A DNA stretch of 64,000 nt from Typhlomys cinereus. Its lineage: Eukaryota > Chordata > Mammalia > Rodentia > Platacanthomyidae. A program made the translations under genes and the position numbers. The stretch spans positions 806,001 to 870,000 of the forward strand of contig JALPQD010000634.1 in NCBI GenBank assembly GCA_023101885.1. Reading direction: 5' to 3'. The first letter of the stretch is position 1. Each line of letters starts with the position of its first letter. The notes under the pieces were generated by a model, which worked only from the letters and a program-made list of their open reading frames with translations, was not told where the DNA came from and made no database searches. Positions 1 through 12,400 of the stretch are shown one piece after another.

Positions 1-454
1 GGGATAATGTAGTTAGGTGCCCCTGAAACCAGAAACCACCTCATTTTTCTTCCTGGAGCAGTGAGCTTGAAGGCCAGAATCACAGTGATTGTCTTGGCCA
101 AGACAGTAGACACAGCCACAGTGAACACAACTCCAAATGTGATCTGCTGCAACATGCAGGTGCCTGTGTTGGGATGTCCAATGAAGAGCAAGGAGCAGAG
201 GAAACAGAAGATGAGGGAGATGAGTAAGATGTAGCTGAGAGTGCGGTTATTGGCTTTCACGATGGGAGTGTCTCGGTGCTTCACAAAGACCCTGAGAACA
301 AGAGCCGTGAGTGCAGAGAAGCCGAGGGCCATGCAGGCTAGAGCCATCCCTAAGGGGTCTTCATAAGCCAGAAAGGACATTGACCTTGGGAGGCAGCGGG
401 TCTGCTCTGTGTTTGCATAGTGATCATCTGCACACTTCACACACTGATCCATTC
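1..454 (-). CDS. Vmn2r: V2R gene A exon 6, partial: linker end to about helix 4
   Basis: The exon starts at 454 after the acceptor TTTTACTTTCTGCATCAG and stays open to the window edge. It reads [14 protein letters not shown], then [20 protein letters not shown] (helix 1), [12 protein letters not shown] (helix 2), CSLLFIGHP and [18 protein letters not shown] (helix 3), and runs off in [14 protein letters not shown] near helix 4. No stops. Helices 4-7 are outside the window. It closely resembles gene B exon 6, which argues for tandem duplication. Confidence 0.9.
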
Positions 455-3400
455 CTGATGCAGAAAGTAAAATGTAACCAACATACCATAATGCTTCTTT
501 CTTGTTTATAGCACACTAAAATAAGTAAAATAAGTGTAGAGTAAGATAGTAAATAGTACAATAATAAATAAATAATAAATAGTAGTATAATAAATATATG
601 ATTTTCTGTAGAGTGCCTTAGGACAGTGATTCCCAATTCATTTGTTCACAATTTTATGGTTAACAAATACCAAAATTTGCATATTCTTTTACTGAATCAT
701 AAAGAAAGATGTTTGTTACCTTGACAAAGAAGAAAATGCTTATATGATGATATAACAAGAGTGACCAGACTGGGTACCTTACAAAACCAAACTTTATTTA
801 TTTTTTTCTCCCATAATTTCTTTTTTTCCCTTTTTTCCTAATGATACAAGCTCAATAGGTATCCCAACTCACTCCCTCCTCCTATCCCCATAATTCCCCC
901 TTGCACTGTCCCTCTTTTCCCCTTCCTTTCACCTCCCTGCTGTCCTTCCCATCTCCCAATAACTCCCCCTTCCTTCCTTCCATCCCCTGAAACATCCTCT
1001 CCTACCAACTCCAAACCTCCCTCTAAGTCCTCTACCCTAGTGGCATAGCCCAGAGTCCTTTCTTGGGTTCCCGGTTAGTGTGGGAACTGTATTATGACTG
1101 TTTAATCCCTTGCCTCTAAGGATTCTACTGCCTGGGCCTTCTACCCTATGATCCATGCTAGACTTTGTGGAGTCGCCATTGTGCAGGTCAGGCAAAGTCC
1201 AATCCTGGCTGCTGCACCCTAACTTGTGTGGAGTATGTTGCATATCATTGGTCTTCCCCATCTTTAAACTGTTACAATCTTGCTGCTCCTTCTTCCTCAA
1301 GGTTCCCTGAGTTTAAGGATGGAGAAAGATTTGGCTGGTCTCTTTCCAAATGATTAATGTAGGGCCTTTTGTGTTCTGAATTATGGTTTGCTGTTGTTTT
1401 CAGTTTTGCTTTTCCTGAACTGTCCTTGGCTCCATCCTGATTGGTAATGAAGGTCACTTCCTAACCAAAAATAAAAGACAGTTTAAATGAAGATCTTAAT
1501 ATAAGAGGACTCGAAAGTAGATGGAAGAATAAGATTAAGACACAGCAGTGAAGGTGGAGGGTCAATGTCCCATTTGCAGGATAGTTACCATCTATCTGCC
1601 CATCCTTATGTCCTCCCTGATTCATGAGATCAAACCTGTTCAGTTGCAAATGACTAGGAAGGTAAGTGAGAGTGAGCTGCACCAGATTTCTTGTTACATG
1701 CAATACTTGATCGTTGGCTATTTATTCTACTGAAACATGATCTTCTATCTTCTTTTTTGGTGGGCCTTCTTTCCCTCTCACTCCTGTTTGTAAACCTTTG
1801 TGATTACAGTAGGTATTACAGAAATTTATATTTGAATATGTCATTAAGTAGGTTTGGTACTAGGATCCACCTATTAGAGAGTACACATGGTTTCTAATTT
1901 TCACATTTGGGACACTAAACAATATAATTTTTTTAATTCCATCCACTTCCTGGCAAATTTAATTAATTTGTCTTTTTTGATGGCTGTGTAGTATTCCACT
2001 GTATAAGTGTACCACATTTTCCTTATCCATTCCTCAACTGTTTCGCATTTGTGTTAATTCCATGACTTTGCTATTGTAATTAGTGCCATAATGAACATGG
2101 TTGTACTTGTGTCAATGTAGTGAATTTCTCCATTATGAGGGATTGATTATTCTTAAAAGTAGTATAGCAGGGTCATATGGCATTTCAATCTTTAAATTTT
2201 TTAGAAGTCACCAAATTGGTCACCAGAAGATTATATAAGCCTGCATACCCACTATCAATGTATGAGAATTCCCTTCTCTCCCCATCCTCTCCAACATTTG
2301 CTGTTGTGTGTATTGTGTATTTTTGCCATCCTGACCAGGGTGAGGTGATATCTCAGAGAAGTTTTGATTTATATTTCCCTGGTGGCTAGGGCTTTGGAGG
2401 ATTTTTTTTAGATATTTATTAGACATTACAATTTCATCCCTCAAAAAGCTTCTTTTGAGTTCCTAGACCCATTTCTTAATTGGGCCATTTATCTCCTTGG
2501 TGTTTAGTTTTCTAAGTTCTTGAGAACTCTGAATAATAGAGCTCTATCAGATATGTGCTTAGTGAAAAATTTTTTCAGTCCTGTGGGTTGCCTTTTAGCT
2601 GGGTTTACAATCTCTCTATCTAAACAGAAGCTCTTTAATTTCTTAAGATCCCATTTTTTGAGTGATGGTTCTATTGCCTTTGCCATCGTGTTTCTGTTTA
2701 GGAACTGTTGTTCCAGCCTAATCAGCTTGAGGGATTTCCTTACCATTTCAACTAGGTTTTTTTTTATTATTATTATTAATTCAACTGTGCGCATGTGCGT
2801 GTGTGTGTGTCTGTGTGTGTGTAGAACCACGGACGAATTCGCGAACCACCATGGACGCCTCCACCTCCTTCTGTCCCGGGATTCACAGGCTCCGCCCTAC
2901 CAGGACCAGAAGCGCAGGCCGCCCCCGCTTCCGCCTGGCGTCTATACGTGGGATCTGGGATCCGAACTCAGGACCTTCCACCTGCAAGGCGGAGGCTTAA
3001 CCACTGAGCCACTTCTCCAGCCCCTCAACTAGGGTTTTTATAGGGTCTGGCCTAATATTAAGGTACTTGATCATTTGGAATTAATTTTTGTGAATGGTGC
3101 CAAGTAACTGTCCAGTTTTAATGTTATGCATGTGAATATCCAATTTTAGCAGCACGATTTGTTGAAGACGCTATTCTTTTCCCATTGAATTTTTATGTCC
3201 TTTTGTCAAAGATCAAATGGTTATAATTATGAGGGCTTATATCTGTGTCTTCAACCTTTATCCTTTGATTTATGTGTATATTTTGGAGCCAGTTCTAGGC
3301 TGTTTATATTACTCTGGATTTGTAATCTAGATTAATATTTTTACAAGTGATAACTCCAGCAGTCTTTTGTTACTCAAAATTGTTTTGCTATCCTGGACCT

Positions 3401-6400
3401 TTTGTACTTCCATATGAATTTTGATATAGTTTGGTCAATTTCTTTAAAGAAATGCTTGGGGATTTTGATTGGTATAGCATTGAATCTGTATAGTGCTTTA
3501 GGTAAGATGGTCATTTTTATGCCATTCTGTAGGAGCATGGAAGGTCTTTCCACTTTCTGGAATCTTTTTTTTTAATGAAATGTGATGTTTCTTTTTTTTT
3601 ATTTCAAGTGTGTATGTGTGTATGTGTGTGTGTGTGCATGTATGCATGTGTGTGTATGTGTAGAACCAATGGTGAATCCGGGAGTCATCTGGACTGCTTC
3701 CATTTCCTTTTTGGTCTGCCCTGGGATTGACAGGCTCTACCAACCAGGACCAGAAGCTCAGGGCACCCCTGCTTCCACCCAGTGTTTGTATGTGGGACCC
3801 AGGATCTGAACTCAGGACCCTCTGCTTGCAAGGCAGAGGCTTAACCCCTGAGCAATCTCTACAGCTCCTATAATTTCTTTCTTTAGGGATTTGAATTTTT
3901 CATTATAAAGGTTTCTCACTTCATTGGTTAGATTTATGCCAAGGTATTTCTTTTCTTTAGGGGCCATAATAAATGGGATTGTTTCTCTTAGGTCTTTTTC
4001 ATTTTTTTCATCCTGGACATATAGGAAGGCCACTAATTTTTTACATTTATTTTGTAATCTGCTACTCTGCTGAATTTCTGTATTAGTTCCAGGAATTTCC
4101 AAGAGGAGTTTTTAGGATCACTCAGGTATAGGATCATGCCATCTGCAAATAGAGATACCTCGATGTCTTCCTTGCTGATTTCAATTATTCATACATTCCT
4201 CTCTTTTCTTAAGTCATTAGATAAGACTTCATGTACATATTGAATAGACATAGTGAGAGTGGATAGCCTTTTCCAGCTCCCAATCAAAGCAAGAATGCTT
4301 CAAATTTTTTCCCATTGAGTATAATCCTTGCTGTTGACTTGTTGTATACAGCTTTCATTATGTTGATAAAGTTCCTTACATTCCAATTGTCTTTCATTAT
4401 GTCGATAAAGTTCCTTGCATTCCAATTATTTCATCAATTTCCTCATATATTATAGGATTACTTAAATAATTCAAAACTTCCAGATTCAATTTAGGTAAGT
4501 TGTGCTTACTTAGGAATTCATCCATTTCTTTTGTATTATCAAAATTCAAAGAATATAAGTTTTTAAATATGACCTTATAATTTTCTGAATTTCTCGGGTA
4601 TCACTAGTGATAACCCCATTTTCATTTTACTCACTTGCTTTAGGTTAATTTAGCTATAGGTGTGTCAATCATTGATTTTTTCAAAGAACCAGATTTTTTG
4701 ACTGGTTGATACTGTGTATCTTTTTCCTTATCTCAGTTTTGGATATTTCTACCCTGATTTTGATAATCTCCTATCTTCTACTGCTTTTGCAACTGGTTTA
4801 CTCTTGTGTCTGTAAAGCTTTAAGCTGCATTGTTTAGTTATTTATTTGTGATATTTCTATTTTTGATGTAGGCATTAAGAGGTATAAACTTATCTCTTAG
4901 GATGACTTTCATTGTGTCCCAGAGATTTTGATAAGTTGTATTTTTATTATTGTTCATTTCTAGGAAATCTTGAGTTTCCTTTATGATTTCTTCAAGAACC
5001 CAATTCTCATTTAGCATAGTGTTTAGTTTCCAGGAGTTAGTGTATTTTCTGCTGTTTATTGTGTTGCAGATGTTAAGTTTTAGACCATGATGGTCTGACA
5101 GGATACAAGCTAGAATTTCACCTTTCCTGTGGAGATGCATTTTGTGGCCCAATATGAGGTCTATTTTGGAGAAATTTCCATGTGCTGCTGAGAAAAATGT
5201 ATATTCTTTGGTGCGTGGATGGAAAGTTCAATAGAGATCTCTCAGGTCCATTTCAGTAAATGTTTGATTAAGTTCCAATGTATCTCTGTTAAGTTTTTGA
5301 CCTGTTGACCTATGCCACATTGAGAGGGAAGTATTGAAATCTCTAAGAATTATTGTTTTGGAGTTGATTTCTTGCTTTGGACATTGTAGCATTTGCTTAA
5401 TGAATGTGGAGGAGCCTATATTAGGTGTGTATATAGTCAGTAATGTGAAGTCTTCCTGATGTTATTGTATCTGTGACTAAAATGTAGTATCCTTCTGTTT
5501 TTCTTATGATATTTTTGGTTAGATGTCCACTTTGTCAGATAGCTTAATTGTTACCCCTGCCTGTTTCCTGGTTCCATTAGTTTGAAGAATTTTTAGTGGC
5601 TTTCATAGTGTATTATGTGGCTTGTATGTTTTGCTAGAAAAGGTACTTAAGCTTGAAGAAAAGAGCAAGCATGTCCAGGAGAACAGAAGTGAAGTACAAT
5701 ACCACCACAACCTATAAGCTAAATAATAGATTTATAAAAGACATTAAGCACAAAAATGTCAGGAATTGAAAGTAATTTCTCCATTATAACACTAAATTTC
5801 AATGGAATTAACTCACCAATCAAAAGATACATGTTGCAAACACAGATTAGAAAATAAAACCTGTCATGTGCTGCCTTTAGGAAACATGTCTCATCACAAA
5901 CAATAGGCACATTCTAAAAGTTAAAGGTTGGTCAAAAATTCTTTAAGTTAATGGAACCAGAAAATAATGAGGGGTAGCAATTATGCTGTATAACAATGTA
6001 AACTTCAAGTCTAAGAAAATCTTCAAGATACAGAAGGATATTAAATTTCAATCACATGAACAATGCACCAGGAAGACTTCCCAGTACTGAACATATATGC
6101 ACCTAATATATACTCCTTCACATTCATTAAGCAAACACTACATTATCTAAAACAAGAAATCAATCGCAAAAGGCTAATACTCAGGGACTTCAATATCACC
6201 CTCTCAGTATGAGTTAGATCAATAGGCCAAAAACTCAACAGACACATTATAATTAAACCCAATGCTTACTGAAATGGATCTTGTAGATCTCTATAGAATC
6301 TCCCATCCAGGCACTAAGGAATACACATTTTTCTCAGCAGCCTAGGGAACTTTCTCCATAATAGATCACATACTAGAACCCAAAATAAATGGTCACATAT

Positions 6401-9400
6401 GTAAGAAGTTGAAATTATAACCTGTACCATGTCATATCACCATGGTCTAAAGCTTGACATCCACAGCACAACAAACACCAGAAAATACACTACCTTTTGA
6501 AATTAAACACTATGATGCTGAATAACAAATGGCTTCAGGAAGAAATCAAAAAGGAAATTCAAGATTTCCTAGAAGTGAACAATAATGAAAATACAACATA
6601 TTAAAATCTGGGACACAATGAAAGCTGTCCTACAAGGTAAATTTAGAGCTCTCAATGTCTATATCAAAAAATAGAAATGTCACAAGTAAATAACTTAGCA
6701 ATGAAGCTTAAAGCTTTAGAGACACAAGATCAACCCAATCCTAAAAGCAGTAGAAGAGAGGAGATTAGCAAAATCAGGGGATATCCAAAATTGAGATAAC
6801 AAAAATGATACAAAGAATCAAGCAGTCAAAAAGCTCGTTCTTGGGACTGGAGAATTAGGTCAGGGGTTAAGTCTCTGCCTTGCAGGTGGAAGGTCCTGAG
6901 TTCAGATCCTAGACCCCATGTATAGACACCAGGAGGAAGCGGGGATGTCCTGCATTTCTGTTCCTGGTAGGGCGGAGCCTGTGAATCCCTGGGCAGAGTA
7001 CCAAGGAGGAGGTGGAGGAGGTCCAGGTGGTTCCCGAATTCGCCTGTGGTTCTACACACACATACACACACACACGCACACACGCACAAATGAATAAATA
7101 TTTTTTTAAAAAAGCTGGTTCTTGAAAAAAATCAATAAGATTGATATACTTCTAGCTAAATTTACCAATATCAAAAGAGAGAAATCCTAAATTAACAAAA
7201 TAAGTGATGAAAATGTAGTTATCACAACAGACATTCAAGAAATTCAGAGAGTTTTAAGGTCATATTTCAAAAACTTATACTCTACGAGATTTGATAATAA
7301 AAGGAAATGGATGAACTCTTGAGTAAGCACTTGAGGAAGTTTTGAATTATTTAAGTAGTCCTATAACAAATGAAGAAATTGACAAAGTAATCTCATATGT
7401 TCCCTGCAAAATATGTATTTGATCAGACTGATTCAACACAGAATTGTATCAGACATTTGAAGAACAAGTAACACCAATACTCTTTAAACTATTTCAAGAA
7501 ATAGCAAAGGAACATTTCTAAATTCTTTCTACAAAGCTCATATCATATAATCTCAAAACCTATTAAGAGAAACTTAAAAAAAACTCTTTGCCAATCTCTG
7601 ATGAACATAAATGCAAAGATTCTCAACAAAATATTAGCAAATTGGATTCAAAAACATGTCAAAAAATCATTCCTGTGATCCAGAAGTGTTGTCTAACACA
7701 CACAAGGTTGTATCACATATGTAAATAAATAAATGTAATTTACCATATAAACCAATCCAATCTCCAAGACAACATTATACTCTCCATAGATACAGAAAAA
7801 TCTTTTGGTAAGATCCAATAGCCTTTTTTTTTTATTAAAAATTTAATTATACATTTTAAAATTTTTTACCAGTTCCCTCCCTCCCCCCTCCTCCCCCTCC
7901 CCTTCCCCCAGTGCCTCCCCCCCAATTCCCAGAGAGTCCTTTATTGTATACGCCTAACTCTCCATTGGGTCCTCCTCTCCGATGACATATAAGGACCCAG
8001 TGGCATTTCCATAAGCCCTTTCTCTTGTTCCCCTTAAGCATAAGATCACTACTATGGCTGTCAATCCCTTGCCTCCAGGGGTCTCGGTGCCCTTAACAGA
8101 TGCTAGACTTTATGAGGGCAACAGTGCGCTGGACATTGCGCAGGGCATGCAAAGTCCCATTACGATTGCTTTGGCCCCAACTATTGTTGAGAATCTTGCA
8201 AATCGTTGCTCCTCCCATCCTTTTGCTCTTGCAATCTTACCGCCCCCTCTTCCGCAAATGTCCCTGAGCTCCAGGATGGGGAGAGATTAGGCTGTCCTAG
8301 TTCTATGTGATTGATATAGTCTCTGAAGTTCTGGATTGTGGTTGGTTGATTTTCTTTTGCAGTTTTGCTGCTCCTGCAATGACCTTCACTCCATTCTGCT
8401 GGGCACTGTATGGCACCCCCTGGCCAGAGACAAAAAGCTGTTAAACTGGAGTCTTGTTGTAATAGCACATTCAAGGGTAGATGTAATAAGAGTAGGAAAC
8501 CTCACTGAGGGAGGGGTCCATCACCCATTTGCAAAATGATTACTTTTTATCTGCTAGACTATATGCCCTCCCCTTCTGGTGAGATCAGGAAAGAACGTCT
8601 GTGAACTTAACCAGGTTTCTCATTACTTACTTGCAGACCTTGATGGAGGCCTATTTTCTCTGCTGTAACATGGTCTCCTCTCTCCTTGTTTCTGGTGTGG
8701 CCCTCCTAACCCATCTCTCTTGTTCATAATCCTTGCAATTACTGTGTTTCATAGGTTTACTTTTGAGTGTCTCAATGTGGGCTGGGTGAGTTTGGTACTA
8801 GGAGCCACCTATTAGGGAGTACATACGGCGCTTAATTTTCTGGGTTTGGGATACTTCACTTAATATAATTCTTTCTAATGGCATCCATTTCCCAGCAAAT
8901 TCCAGTAATTCATCATTTTTGATGGCTGAGTAGTACTCCATTGTATAGATGTATCACAGTTTCCTTATCCATTCATCAACTGTTGGACATTTAAGTTGAT
9001 TCCACGACTTTGCTATTGTAAACAGTGCTGCTATGAACATGGTCGAGCTTGTGCTATCGAGGCGAACCTCTGCTGCATGGGGGGTTATTCCCAAAAGTGC
9101 GATAGCAGGGTCATATGGCATTTCAATCTTTAATTTCTTTAAGAATCTCCAGACGGCTCGCCAGAGTGGCTGCATGAGCCTGCATTCCCACCAACAATGT
9201 AGGAGAGTTCCCCTCTCTCCACATCCTCTCCAGCATTTGTCGTTGTTTGTATTGTGGATTTTTGCCATCCTGACCGGGGTGAGATGATATCTCAGGGAAG
9301 TTTTGATTTGCATTTCCCTGATGGCGAAGGAAGTGGAGCATTTTTTAAGATAATTGTTAGACATTTTAATTTCATCCCTGGTAAAGTTTCTTTGAAGTTC

Positions 9401-12400
9401 CAGGGCCCATTTTTTAATTGGGCCAGTGTTTTCCTTGGAGTTTAATTTTCTAAGTTCTTTGTGCACTCTGGACAGTAGAGCTCTGTCAGATATGTGGTTA
9501 GTGAAGATTTTCTCCCATTCTGTGGTTTGCCTTTGAGCTCGTGTGACAATCTCTTTATCTGAACAGAAGCTCTTTAATTTCACAAGATCTCAACTGTTGA
9601 GAGTTGGTAGCAGTGATTGTGCCATTGGATGTCTGTTTAGGAAGTGTTGGCCTAGCCCAATCAGCTCGAGGGAGTTCCCTATCCTTTCAACTATGGTTTT
9701 TAAAGTCTCTGGCCTGATATGAAGGTCCTTGATCCATTTGGAATTAAGTCTTGTACATGGTGACAAGTACGGGTCCAGCTTTAATCTTCTGCATGTGGAG
9801 ATCCAGTTTTGCCAGCACCATTTGTTGAAGATGCTGTTCTTTTTCCATTGGATTCTTTGGGCCCCTTTGTCAAAGACCAAATGGCTGTAACTTTGTGGGC
9901 TTATATCTGGGTCTTCAATCCTTATCCATTGATCTGTGTGTCTATTTTGGAGCCAGTACCAGGCTGTCTTTATAACTATGGATTTGTAGTATAGACTTAG
10001 GTTTGGTATGGTAATACCTCCAGCTGTGTTTTTGTTACTCAGGATTGTTTTTGCTATCCTGGGTCTTTTGTGTCTCCATATGAACTTTGAGATTATTTGG
10101 TCAACTTCTTTGAAGAATTGCTTTGGGATTTTGATTGGTATAGCATTGAATCTGTATATTGCCTTTGGTAGGATGGTCATTTTTACAATGTTGATTCTGC
10201 CAATCCAGGAACACGGGAGGTCTTTCCACCTTCTGGTGTCTTCTGCAATTTCTTTCTTTAGGGTTTTAAAGTTTTCATTGTAAAGGTCTTTTACCTCCTT
10301 AGTTAGGTTTATACCAAGGTATTTCATTTTTTTAGGGGCTATAGTAAATGGGATTGTTTCTCTCAAGGCTTTTTCACTTCTTTCATTCTGGGCATATAGG
10401 AAGGCCTCTGATTTTTGCACATTTATTTTGTATCCTGCCACCCTGCTGAACTTCTCAATTAGTTCCAGGAGCTTCCTGGTGGAGTTTTTGGGATCACTCA
10501 GGTATAAGATCATGTCATCTGCAAATAGGGATAGCTTGACTTCTTCCTTGCCGATTTGAATCCCTCTTATGTCCCTTTCTTGTCTTATGGCTTCAGCTAA
10601 GACTTCAAGTACAATATTGAATAGAAGTGGTGATAATGGACAGCCTTGTCTAGTTCCTGATCGAAGTGGGAATGCTTCCAATTGTTCCCCATTGAGCATA
10701 ATCCTTGCTGTGGGCTTGTTGTATACAGCTTTTATTATATTGATAAAGGTTCCTTCCATTCCTACTGTCTCTAGCGTTTTGATCATAAAAGGCTGTTGGA
10801 TCTTGTCAAAAGCTTTTTCTGCATCTATCGAGAGTATCATGTGTTCTTGGACTTTGGACTGGTTTACATGATGAATTACATTTATTGATTTGCGTATGTT
10901 TAACCAACCTTGTGTGCCGGGGATGAAGCCTACTTGGTCCCCATGAATGATCTTTTTAATATGTTTTTGAATCCGATTTGCTAAGACTTTGTTGAGAATC
11001 TTTGCGTCTGTGTTCATCAGGGAGATCGGCCTATAGTTTTCTTTTTTAAGTGAATCTTTATTAGGTTTTGGGATTAAAACGATATTAGCTTCATAGAAGG
11101 AATTTGGTAGTGTTCCTTCCTTTGCTATTTGATGGAACAGTTTAAGGAGTATTGGTGTTATTAACTCCTTAAATGTCTGGTAGAACTCTGTGCTGAATCC
11201 ATCTGGTCCAGGACATTTTTTGGTGGGAAGATTCGAGATTACTTCCTCAATTTCCTTATATGTTATAGGACTATTTAAATAATTCACAACTTCCTGATTC
11301 AATTTAGGTAAGTTGTGTTTACTTAGAAATTCATCCATCTCTTTTGTGTTGTCAAACTTCACAGAGTATAAGTTTTTGAAATATGATGTTATAATTCTCT
11401 GGATTTCTTGGGTATCAGTAGTGATAACTCCATGTTCATTTCTAATTTTGTTAATTTGGGTTTTCTCTCTCTTGCTTTTGGTTAGTTTAGCTAGGGGTGT
11501 ATCAATCTTGTTGATTTTTTCAAAGAACCAGCTTTTTGATTGGTTGATTTTTTCTATCGTTTTCTTAGTCTCAATTTCAGATATTTCTCCCCTTATTTTG
11601 CTAATCTCTTCTCTTCTACTGCTTTTGGGATCAGATTGCTCTAGTTTCTCTAAAGCTTTAAGCTGCATTGTTAAGTTGTTTATTTCTGATGTTTCCATTT
11701 TTTTGACGTGGGCATTAAGAGCTATGAACTTACCTCTTAGAACAGCTTTCATTGTGTCCCAGAGATTTTGGTAAGTTGTATTTTCGTTATCATTCACTTT
11801 CAGGAAATCTTGAATTTCCTTTTTAATTTCTTCCTGAATCCAGTTCTCATTCAGCATCATAGTGTTAAGTTTCCAGGAGTTAGTGTATTTTCTCTTGTTT
11901 GATGTGTTGTGGATGTCCAGCTTTAGGCCGTGGTGGTCTGATAGGGCACAGGTTAGAATTTCAACTTTCTTGTATATGTGTAGATTCATTTTGTGGCCCA
12001 GTATGTGATCTATTTTGGAGAAAGTTCCGTGTGCTGCTGAGAAAAATGTGTATTCTTTGGTGCGTGGGTGAAAAGTTCGATAGAGATCTGTGAGGTCCAT
12101 TTCTTTCAGGGTTTGATTAAGTTCCAAAGTGTCTCTGTTAAGCTTTTGACCTGTTGATCTATCCCATGTAGAGAGGGTGGTGTTGAAGTCCCCAAGAATT
12201 ATCGTTTGGGGGTTGATTTCATGCTTTAGACGCTGTAGGGTTTTCTTAATGAATGTGGAGGGGCCCGTATTGGGTGCATATATGTTCAGTATTGTGAAAT
12301 CTTCCTGGTGAATTGTACCTGTGACTAAAATGTAGTATCCATCCGTGTCTCTTATAATTTTTTTTGGTTTGAAATCCACTTTGTCTGATAGCATAATGGC

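Larger units (their letters stand above)
785..5640 (-). mobile_element. L1, minus strand, degraded, 5'-truncated
   Basis: A T-rich tract at 785-830 (the poly-A tail on the other strand) precedes the pyrimidine-rich L1 3' UTR, then ORF2 read backwards from about 1910. Recognisable ORF2 pieces include [20 protein letters not shown] (3812-4102) and [20 protein letters not shown] (4838-5152). Many stops and frameshifts show an old copy. Near 5590 the ORF2 N-terminus jumps to inter-ORF-like sequence, an internal deletion. Two B2-like SINEs interrupt it. Same strand as V2R gene A. Confidence 0.85.

Noticed and set aside
8054..8539. Antisense open frames in the L1 3' UTR (also at 14416, 51701, 58161)
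   Set aside because: They recur only because the UTR recurs, and several copies break them. No evidence of coding.
9809..12093. Plus-strand frames across the full-length L1
   Set aside because: Antisense shadows of ORF2 in a long open element. The ORF2 motifs are on the minus strand.
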